Below are positions 1 through 4,994 of a DNA stretch of 64,000 nucleotides, piece by piece. Made by a program: the position numbers and the translations under genes. Positions within the stretch are counted from its first letter, which is position 1; the number at the start of each line of letters is the position of its first letter. The notes under the pieces are model-generated. The model did not search any database. It saw only the letters and a list, made by a program, of their open reading frames with translations, and was not told the DNA's origin. Source of the stretch: Clostridia bacterium (GTDB lineage Bacteria; Bacillota; Clostridia; Oscillospirales; Acutalibacteraceae); contig JAFYNR010000016.1 of NCBI GenBank assembly GCA_017548045.1, positions 1-64,000 on the forward strand, written 5' to 3'.

Positions 1-67
1 CGTCAACAAGATTTACGATAGCAACTGCAAATTCAAAAGACAAGTCAAGTAATTTGTTTTCGGACAT
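1..67 (-). CDS. Four-helix-bundle protein, S23/Avd-like (5' end only)
   Basis: Only the first 22 codons are inside the window; the gene runs off the left edge. The peptide begins MSENKLLDLSFEFAVAIVNL, the N-terminal signature of the four-helix-bundle family that includes proteins encoded in 23S rRNA intervening sequences and the Avd accessory proteins of diversity-generating retroelements. ATG at 67 follows an AAGAAGG-type ribosome binding site. A good sigma-A promoter lies just upstream, and a dense hairpin array lies beyond that. The function of stand-alone members is not established; basic four-helix pentamers that bind nucleic acid are known for Avd. The assignment rests on 22 residues, so it is a family-level guess. 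Confidence 0.6.
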   Translation of the reverse strand, partial: MSENKLLDLSFEFAVAIVNLVD

Positions 68-89
68 AAATGCACCTTCTTTCATTGGA

Positions 90-118
90 ATTATATAATA
101 AATTGTTTCATTTTTCAA
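90..118 (-). promoter_or_regulatory. Sigma-A promoter of the four-helix-bundle gene
   Basis: On the minus strand TTGAAA (113-118) and TATAAT (90-95) are separated by exactly 17 bp. The -35 box sits inside the left terminal inverted repeat of the hairpin array. The array is therefore upstream of, not within, the mRNA started here. Confidence 0.65.
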
Positions 119-291
119 TGATATATCGCTGTCGCGATATGATATACGGCATTGCCGTATGATATACTTGCCTACGGCAAGCACGATATAATATCCGTTC
201 CTTCATACGCGAAGCGTATATCATCTGCGAAGCAGATATCATAGCGTCAGCTATATCACCCGTTCCGTTAGGAACGGATATCATTGAAAAA
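111..291. repeat. Array of seven hairpins closed by 14-bp terminal inverted repeats
   Basis: Seven perfect short inverted repeats follow one another. Their stems are 123-129/134-140, 144-150/154-160, 167-172/176-181, 205-210/214-219, 223-228/232-237, 241-245/250-254 and 260-266/271-277, with 5 to 7 bp arms and loops of 3 or 4 nt. Stem sequences differ, but the spacers are constant: TGATAT (or CGATAT) before the first three stems and up to the centre, ATATCA after the last four. The array is thus mirrored about its centre near 190-200. The whole is bounded by TTTTTCAATGATAT (111-124) and its exact complement ATATCATTGAAAAA (278-291). It contains no ORF. The function is unknown; it could be a mobile palindromic element, a protein-binding site array or a structured RNA. 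Confidence 0.85.
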
Positions 292-322
292 AGTCACCTT
301 TGTCAGTAGACAAAAGTGACTT
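287..322 (-). terminator. Intrinsic terminator of the original tRNA-Leu unit
   Basis: Arms 291-304 and 309-322 pair almost completely around a 4-nt loop. On the minus strand the hairpin is followed by a T run (287-292). It lies directly 3' of the displaced tRNA fragment, so it was probably the terminator of tRNA-Leu(CAA) before the island inserted. Confidence 0.75.
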
Positions 323-327
323 TTCTC

Positions 328-384
328 GTGGTGCCGATGGCGGGGGTCGAACCCGCACGGTATCGCTACCAACGGATTTTGAGT
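328..384 (-). repeat. Left attachment repeat: displaced 3' half of tRNA-Leu(CAA)
   Basis: These 57 bases are identical to 4201-4257, which cover the tRNA-Leu(CAA) gene from the anticodon loop through the encoded CCA. Identity stops abruptly at 385, where the complete gene goes on to its 5' half. A tRNA 3' fragment at one end of an island and the whole tRNA at the other is the standard footprint of tyrosine-recombinase integration. The fragment cannot make a functional tRNA. Confidence 0.9.
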
Positions 385-569
385 TATTTAGAGCATTCGG
401 AAATTGCCGCCATATAACGGAATTTAACGGAAGCAAAATTTCGCAAAATCCTTGTATATCAACGGTTTTTAATGCTGATATTATAAACTCTCACCATTCA
501 CCATAATAAACCGAGTGCTTTTTAATAATTCTGATGCTGTCGGTTCGTGGTCGATTTTAAAAAATCTCA

Positions 570-603
570 TTTACGTACTTAACTTCAAATTTAAGTACGT
601 AAA
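570..603. promoter_or_regulatory. 13-bp perfect inverted repeat upstream of the small-RNA promoter
   Basis: TTTACGTACTTAA (570-582) and TTAAGTACGTAAA (591-603) are exact complements around an 8-bp centre. The right arm ends 4 bp before a -35 box at 608. The position suits a dimeric regulator, or a recombinase arm or core site in the island; the sequence does not say which. Confidence 0.6.
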
Positions 604-607
604 CGTA

Positions 608-636
608 TTGCAAAAACAAATTATTAGTTATATAAT
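608..636 (+). promoter_or_regulatory. Sigma-A promoter of putative island small RNA
   Basis: TTGCAA (608-613), a 17-bp spacer and a perfect TATAAT (631-636) form a strong promoter with no well-formed gene behind it. Transcription should begin near 643. Confidence 0.65.
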
Positions 637-642
637 ATGTTT

Positions 643-722
643 GGATGTAAAGTCCAGAGCGACAAAGCATCCGCCATTGACAACCGACAAGTCGTAACAT
701 TTTTGTTACGGCTTGTCTTATT
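643..722 (+). ncRNA. Putative ~80-nt small RNA of the island
   Basis: A transcript from the 608-636 promoter would run about 80 nt to an intrinsic terminator. It could form a 5' hairpin from GGATG (643-647) and CATCC (668-672), then the terminator hairpin at 686-717. The only internal reading frame is 29 codons from an ATG at 637. That frame has no ribosome binding site and runs through the terminator stem, so coding is unlikely. The RNA does not match a structure I recognise. It could be a regulatory or antisense RNA of the element. Promoter and terminator are seen; the RNA itself is inferred. Confidence 0.45.
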
Positions 723-724
723 TT
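686..724 (+). terminator. Intrinsic terminator of the putative small RNA
   Basis: GACAAG (686-691) pairs with CTTGTC (712-717), with further pairing of CGTAAC against GTTACG inside. A T-rich tail follows (718-724). Confidence 0.7.
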
Positions 725-747
725 AACGATTTTCATTGAAGCATTTA

Positions 748-794
748 TTGTTCTGTGTTACAATTTAATATATATGACAAAAACTGTCCTACAA
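748..794 (+). promoter_or_regulatory. Promoter with operator-like motif, copy 1
   Basis: TTGTTC (748-753), a 17-bp spacer and TATATG (771-776) resemble a promoter for the gene at 850. The motif GACAAAAACTGTCCTACAA occupies 776-794, overlapping the -10 box and start region. It contains the dyad GACA-N5-TGTC and recurs exactly at 2292-2310. The island's 71-residue HTH protein is the obvious candidate to bind it. Confidence 0.55.
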
Positions 795-849
795 CAAAAT
801 TTATTTGTTTGTTACAATAATCGCATCAATCACAAAAGGAGTGTTGCAC

Positions 850-2070
850 ATGAACAAACTTTTAGAACTATCTGATTTTATCGAAGGAATATTTGACCTA
901 TATGGCATGAACAAAAACAATTTCTTCATTGAATATGATGATGAAACAAACGAGTTCGTAGAGGTACCTTTATTCGTTGGAATCGAAGACTATGACGAAA
1001 TAACCTTAAAACAACTTTGCGTTTACCTCGGTATGAGTGAAAATGAAATACTAAGTAAAGACTCATCTGCAGTTAAAAGAATGTGGAACAAATATCCGTT
1101 TTTTCAACTGTTTAACGAATACAATGAACGTTGGTACTGGTTTTCGAGATTCAAAAACGAAATGCCATCACCAAAGGAAAAGTTACTCAATATACTTTTT
1201 GAGGAACAAGCACCAATAATCGGGGTAAAACGCTATAACTATAAAGATGTTACAACACGAATGATTTCACAACTTAAAGAAATTGATAAAATCATTCCGG
1301 GAACCTACCACAATAATGCTGAAATAACGAATCTTCAAATTGATACAGAAGTATTTTTCTCATTCCCTGATTGTGCAAAAATGTTACATTCTTTTGTCGA
1401 AATGGTCGACAGAACAAAAGAACTCTTTTTCAAGGCAATCGAGAACGATTTAAATACTGAAGAAATTAACGAGTTAAATTTTCTTACCTCTTGGCTTGAT
1501 GCTGTCGATATTATGGATACATCAACACACATCACCTATGACAATATAAAGACGTATCGAAAAGTTTACAAAGAAGAAAACTTAACTGACTTCTTTTCTT
1601 ATGTAAAAATAAGAAACTTTGTAATAGCTGGACCTTGGAGATGTCAAGAATTTTTTGATGATATGACCTTGGTTCAAGAATTTGTTAATATCTTCCCTCA
1701 ATCAAAAAAAGAAATGCATAGGTTTGCTATGGAAGTAACAAAATTTGCTTGTCATTTCGTTTGGTCTGATGCTAAACCCATTACAAATTCTCCAGAAGAT
1801 GAGGCAATGCTTTCTGGATTTAATGCTCTAATAGGTGAAAAAGATATCCCAATTGATGAACAAGCCCAAGAACTGACACTTATATATGTTGATAAAACAT
1901 CTGAAGAAATGTTTGACTGGTCTTTTTATGCCGAAAGACTTAACGCAGCTACATCGCCGCAATCAAAAGGTGGACTAAAGCTGCCGGTTAGAGAGTTAGA
2001 GCCATACAATTACCCCGATGCAATATATCGAATTGAAGCTCGAATTGAAGCAAGAGGAGGTAAACACTGA
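850..2070 (+). CDS. Island protein of unknown function (406 aa)
   Basis: ATG at 850 is chosen over an in-frame upstream start because AAAGGAG (836-842) precedes it at good spacing. The product is acidic and shows no signal peptide, membrane segment, nucleotide-binding loop or metalloprotease motif. A stretch near residues 50-75 (ITLKQLCVYLGMSENEILSK) looks like a helix-turn-helix or similar small helical unit. Its stop codon overlaps the start of the HTH gene at 2070 (TGATG), so the two are translationally coupled and probably act together. I do not recognise the family. By context it may be a regulator, immunity or effector protein of the element. The gene is AT-rich like its island neighbours. 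Confidence 0.8.
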   Translation: MNKLLELSDFIEGIFDLYGMNKNNFFIEYDDETNEFVEVPLFVGIEDYDEITLKQLCVYLGMSENEILSKDSSAVKRMWNKYPFFQLFNEYNERWYWFSRFKNEMPSPKEKLLNILFEEQAPIIGVKRYNYKDVTTRMISQLKEIDKIIPGTYHNNAEITNLQIDTEVFFSFPDCAKMLHSFVEMVDRTKELFFKAIENDLNTEEINELNFLTSWLDAVDIMDTSTHITYDNIKTYRKVYKEENLTDFFSYVKIRNFVIAGPWRCQEFFDDMTLVQEFVNIFPQSKKEMHRFAMEVTKFACHFVWSDAKPITNSPEDEAMLSGFNALIGEKDIPIDEQAQELTLIYVDKTSEEMFDWSFYAERLNAATSPQSKGGLKLPVRELEPYNYPDAIYRIEARIEARGGKH

Positions 2071-2285
2071 TGGATAAATTATCTCCTCAACAAATTGCAG
2101 GGAATACCTTGCGAAAACTTATACAAGAAAACTACAATTCACAAGAAGAATTTGCTTATGAATATCATATCGAGATTAGAACTTTAAGTAGATATATTAA
2201 CCAAGGAATAACAAAAATCGCAACGATACAGGAATTTGCAAACTATTTCAATATAGATTTCATTGATTTCTTTAATCAAAACTAA
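2070..2285 (+). CDS. Small HTH (XRE-like) DNA-binding protein
   Basis: The 71-residue product has an XRE-like layout: SQEEFAYEYHIEIRTLSRYI around residues 26-45 matches the helix 2, turn, helix 3 pattern of Cro/CI-type domains, and the rest forms the closing helices. There is no additional domain. It overlaps the upstream gene by one base and uses the TGATG junction. The second copy of the 19-bp dyad motif begins 7 bp after its stop and the first lies upstream of its own operon. This suggests an autoregulator of the two island transcription units, which is inference. Confidence 0.75.
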   Translation: MDKLSPQQIAGNTLRKLIQENYNSQEEFAYEYHIEIRTLSRYINQGITKIATIQEFANYFNIDFIDFFNQN

Positions 2286-2291
2286 AAATAC

Positions 2292-2310
2292 GACAAAAAC
2301 TGTCCTACAA
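2292..2310 (+). promoter_or_regulatory. Operator-like motif, copy 2
   Basis: GACAAAAACTGTCCTACAA is identical to 776-794, and the match extends upstream as ATA plus T or C. TTGATT at 2263-2268 stands at the same distance as the -35 box of copy 1, although the -10 here (AAATAC) is weak. It precedes the unit 2361-4091. Confidence 0.6.
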
Positions 2311-2360
2311 TAATTCGAAATATTTTGATATCATTAAGTCACAACAAAGGAGTGACTATT

Positions 2361-2702
2361 ATGGGAATTGCAAAATATTACGAAGATAATATTGAAATTT
2401 ATTTTGAAAGAATGTATCTAATGGATTGTCGAATGAGAGAACAAAACAATCAAGTTCAATATGACTCTTGTTTTAACACAACTCAAATCAGCATTTCGGT
2501 AACTTCCACTCAAAATACAACACAGAAACTGTTAAAAGAAAATAAGAACACTCAAATCATTTGCAAAGATTGCGGTAGAAGCTTTTGGTTTTCCGCCAAA
2601 AGCCAAGAATACTATCAAAGCAAAGGATGGCAACCTCCCAAAAGATGCAAAAGCTGTAGAGATTTCAGAAACACTCGATACCTTATGGTAGCTTCTTTCT
2701 AA
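2361..2702 (+). CDS. Zinc-ribbon domain protein (zf-trcl type)
   Basis: ATG at 2361 follows AAAGGAGTG at good spacing, making a 113-residue protein. The C-terminal half carries CKDCGRSFWFSAKSQEYYQ followed by KRCKSCR. This is the two-CxxC layout of the probable zinc-ribbon family (PF13451 type), with its conserved phenylalanine/aromatic and SQEYY stretch. The N-terminal half is polar and unassigned. Such proteins are common in clostridial chromosomes and mobile elements and have no proven role; nucleic-acid binding is plausible. It starts the second island unit and is 12 bp from the next Cys-rich gene. Confidence 0.75.
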   Translation: MGIAKYYEDNIEIYFERMYLMDCRMREQNNQVQYDSCFNTTQISISVTSTQNTTQKLLKENKNTQIICKDCGRSFWFSAKSQEYYQSKGWQPPKRCKSCRDFRNTRYLMVASF

Positions 2703-2714
2703 TGGAGATAATTT

Positions 2715-2969
2715 ATGAGTGATTTTGTTATATACACTACTACCGAAAACAAATTTGAGTTTTACGAAAAAAACAGTCCTTCAAAATACACAAGAATAAG
2801 CATTAACGGTTCAATCGTGGGATGTAACAATTGTGTCGGATACTGTATGTTTAGTGGTCATCCTGGATTCGTAACTAAAGAGCAAAGAAAAGAACACGAT
2901 TGTATAAGAAAAAATTGTTATTATTACATACCAAAACCTAAAAGGCATAAAAACAACGGGAGGGTATAA
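2715..2969 (+). CDS. Small Cys-rich protein, possible metal binding
   Basis: The 84-residue product contains CNNCVGYCMFSGHPGFV in its middle and, after a basic linker, HDCIRKNCYYY. The Cys and His spacing suggests one or two zinc sites. I recall similar Cys-rich small proteins next to zf-trcl-type genes in clostridial accessory DNA, but cannot name the family. The C-terminus is very basic (KPKRHKNNGRV), which would suit RNA or DNA binding. It sits 12 bp after the zinc-ribbon gene and 3 bp before the next gene. Confidence 0.65.
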   Translation: MSDFVIYTTTENKFEFYEKNSPSKYTRISINGSIVGCNNCVGYCMFSGHPGFVTKEQRKEHDCIRKNCYYYIPKPKRHKNNGRV

Positions 2970-2972
2970 ATA

Positions 2973-4091
2973 ATGGATTTTCTTGAAAAAATGATTTTAT
3001 TTTTTGGTGTAAAAAAATCATTGGAAAGCATTGATGAATCAAGAAACAAGCCTAAAAAACGCAACTTATTTGGTGTTGCAACATATAGCGGTCTCAGACA
3101 AACTTATTATTCTATAGAAGACTATCCTGACTATCTTCTTGATGAACTGTTTCGTAGGGAACCCGATCATATTGATGGCGAAACCAGACCGGATTGCAGA
3201 GAATATTTGAATCTTAATATGTCACAGTATAAACATAAAGATCAAACGATTTATGGAGACACCTGGTTTACATTAAGTATCAACAACCGATTACTTTGTA
3301 ATGCGTTTCTTGATGGTTTGCTTAACGAGGATTTAAGAAACTATAATTTAATAGATTTTTCATCAAAACCATTCAACGCTATCGGAAATCCAAATTCTCG
3401 GTCTATTAAAATCGGCGATTACACATTATATTTTAATCATCCATATCATTATAATCTTACTTTAATGTTATTAAAACGAGCAGATGAACAATTTGCTACA
3501 TCTCCATCTATCAGCAGCAGAGCAATTAAATTACCGAATGTAATAATAACCGACGAATTATTAAAAGAATATGATATAACGTCAGACATCAACTCAAACG
3601 ATGGTGTTCAACTAAAAAATGCTTCATATGCGGTTCTCACTGATTTTAATAGTGAGAATAACTATGAAAAAGGAGCTGGAACAATAACATTACGTGTTGT
3701 TGATGGCAACGAAACCACTTCTGATTATTATACCCCATGCACAATTTATGATTTATTGTTACGTAAAGACTGTGTTAAGAATGGAATGCTTTGGATAAGC
3801 ATTGCTCCATCTCCAACCAAAAGTTCGATGTATCTTTTAGGAACACAGTTCATGTTTCTTGAAACTGCAGAGGATGTTATTATCCGTGGCAACCCAGACA
3901 CGTGTGAATTATATATTTGCAGAACATCAGATGGATGGGGCGGAATTAAATTTAAATTGCAAAACAAAAAAGATTACTACCAAGCTGCTACTTGGTTGAT
4001 TACAGCAATTTCCTTATATTGTTATGGGTTGAAAGGTTGGGATTACAAATCGAATATTGAAAAGTATTGGCCATCTTATCCGAATATTTAA
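2973..4091 (+). CDS. Island protein of unknown function (372 aa)
   Basis: ATG at 2973 follows a GGGAGGG ribosome binding site. The 372-residue product is soluble, rich in Tyr, Asn and Asp, and has no motif I recognise. Its N-terminus is a short amphipathic helix followed by a basic patch (NKPKKRN). The C-terminus is rich in aromatic residues (WLITAISLYCYGLKGWDY). It is last in the island unit 2361-4091 and ends about 110 bp before the tRNA repeat. The gene has the same AT-rich composition as the rest of the island. By position it is probably element cargo; a defence or regulatory role cannot be shown from sequence. Confidence 0.75.
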   Translation: MDFLEKMILFFGVKKSLESIDESRNKPKKRNLFGVATYSGLRQTYYSIEDYPDYLLDELFRREPDHIDGETRPDCREYLNLNMSQYKHKDQTIYGDTWFTLSINNRLLCNAFLDGLLNEDLRNYNLIDFSSKPFNAIGNPNSRSIKIGDYTLYFNHPYHYNLTLMLLKRADEQFATSPSISSRAIKLPNVIITDELLKEYDITSDINSNDGVQLKNASYAVLTDFNSENNYEKGAGTITLRVVDGNETTSDYYTPCTIYDLLLRKDCVKNGMLWISIAPSPTKSSMYLLGTQFMFLETAEDVIIRGNPDTCELYICRTSDGWGGIKFKLQNKKDYYQAATWLITAISLYCYGLKGWDYKSNIEKYWPSYPNI

Positions 4092-4092
4092 A

Positions 4093-4198
4093 GTAAAAAA
4101 GCCATATAAGCTGATTTAAAATCAACTTACGTGGCTTAAGTTATGATAATTAAATTAAATCTAAACGCAAAAAATCACGGGTGAAATCACCCGTGATT
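4093..4198 (-). terminator. Two consecutive terminators facing the tRNA transcript
   Basis: Arms 4173-4184 and 4187-4198 form a 12-bp perfect stem that, read on the minus strand, is followed by a T run (4169-4174). A second hairpin (4099-4137) is also followed by T residues on the minus strand only. Both are placed to stop tRNA-Leu transcription from entering the island. Neither has a plus-strand T tract suited to the gene ending at 4091. Confidence 0.7.
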
Positions 4199-4201
4199 AA
4201 G

Positions 4202-4288
4202 TGGTGCCGATGGCGGGGGTCGAACCCGCACGGTATCGCTACCAACGGATTTTGAGTCCGTCACGTCTGCCAATTCCATCACATCGGC
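4202..4288 (-). tRNA. tRNA-Leu(CAA)
   Basis: The 87-nt gene has acceptor arms GCCGATG and CATCGGC, discriminator A and an encoded CCA (4202-4204). It also has a long class II variable arm and the anticodon loop CTCAAAA, giving anticodon CAA, which reads UUG. The 3' half is shared with 328-384, so this is the copy restored by island integration. Confidence 0.95.
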
Positions 4289-4334
4289 AAATCAGCTTTT
4301 CTATTATAGCCTAACGGAACTCAAAAATCAAGTA

Positions 4335-4880
4335 TTATTTTTTGGATTTGCGGATAAGAATTGCCGCCGTCACAAAAAGTGCAACCGACAGAAGAATCAT
4401 AAAGGCAACCTCAAACCAGCCGCCTGACGAGGCAACGGTGATTGAGGTCGGTCCGTCTGCGCCGCCGATAATTGCAACAGACGATGAAGGGCTTATCGCC
4501 ACAAACAGCATCCGCAGGAAAATAACCGCAAAGACAAGCAGAACTGCCGCAATTATCATTGTGCATATTGCGGTAACAATCATCCATATTTTACGGCTTC
4601 TCATATTCCGTTCAGCAACAAGCGAATTAAGGTTTTCAAGCTTCTGGGATATTTTTTCAAGCTCGGTTTTTGTATCTGTTTCTTCAACGGTTTCTCCTAA
4701 AAGACGGCTGACGGGAACCTCAAACACTTCTGCAATTTTTATAAGCATCTCAGAATCGGGAACAGATATATTCTGTTCCCATTTGGAAACAGTCTGCCTT
4801 ACCACATTAAGCTTTGCGGCAAGTTCTTCCTGCGACATTCCCTTTTCTTTTCTCAGATTTTTTATGTTTTCGCTGAGCAT
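4335..4880 (-). CDS. XRE-family regulator with membrane anchor and GGADGPT motif
   Basis: Residues 1-65 form a clear XRE helix-turn-helix (MLSENIKNLRKEKGMSQEEL, then QTVSKWEQ). A coiled-coil-like linker follows at about 70-95. Two hydrophobic segments (about 100-127 and 155-175) flank an extracytoplasmic stretch that contains AIIGGADGPTSITVAS. That GGADGPT motif is best known from beta subunits of sodium-translocating decarboxylases; here it sits between the two membrane segments of a 181-residue regulator. The ATG has a GGAGGCGAG ribosome binding site. The protein probably senses something at the membrane and regulates nearby or its own genes; the target is unknown. Confidence 0.85.
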   Translation of the reverse strand: MLSENIKNLRKEKGMSQEELAAKLNVVRQTVSKWEQNISVPDSEMLIKIAEVFEVPVSRLLGETVEETDTKTELEKISQKLENLNSLVAERNMRSRKIWMIVTAICTMIIAAVLLVFAVIFLRMLFVAISPSSSVAIIGGADGPTSITVASSGGWFEVAFMILLSVALFVTAAILIRKSKK

Positions 4881-4950
4881 ACTCTCGCCTCCTGAGAATG
4901 ATTATAGCAAAAATCTGCCGTTGCGGCAAGCAATGAATTTTAACATCACA

Positions 4951-4981
4951 TAAAGAAACGGTGCCCTGTAAGGACACCGTC
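4951..4981 (-). terminator. Terminator after guaB
   Basis: An ACGGTG/CACCGT hairpin (4958-4980) with a GGGC/TCC-paired upper stem follows the guaB stop codon by about 15 bp. Read on the minus strand it ends in a T-rich tail. Confidence 0.65.
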
Positions 4982-4994
4982 AAAAATCTTTTAA

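Larger units (their letters stand above)
385..4257 (+). mobile_element. 3.9-kb genomic island integrated in tRNA-Leu(CAA)
   Basis: The segment lies between 57-bp direct repeats (328-384 and 4201-4257) and is visibly more AT-rich than the sequence after 4.3 kb. All five genes run on the plus strand: 850-2070, 2070-2285, 2361-2702, 2715-2969 and 2973-4091. A putative small-RNA unit lies at 608-724, and a 19-bp motif is repeated before two gene groups. No recombinase, replication or conjugation gene is present. It is therefore either a remnant or a satellite-like element mobilised by an integrase supplied elsewhere. The right end carries its own minus-strand terminators, which replace the original one for the reconstituted tRNA. 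Confidence 0.8.

Noticed and set aside
111..291. CRISPR array
   Set aside because: The repeats are only 6 bp, the intervening stems are palindromic and spacing is 17-25 bp, none of which fits CRISPR.
300..506. 68-codon open frame through the tRNA fragment
   Set aside because: It reads through the antisense of a tRNA 3' half and the terminator, has no ribosome binding site, and is explained by the attachment repeat.
637..726. 29-codon frame inside the small-RNA unit
   Set aside because: It has no ribosome binding site and runs through the terminator stem, so it is unlikely to be translated.
385..800. Possible integrase remnant at the left end of the island
   Set aside because: I looked for the C-terminal motifs of tyrosine recombinases on both strands and saw none.
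4335..4880. Sodium-translocating decarboxylase beta-subunit fragment
   Set aside because: Only the GGADGPT motif is shared; the protein is an intact XRE regulator of ordinary length with a normal start.
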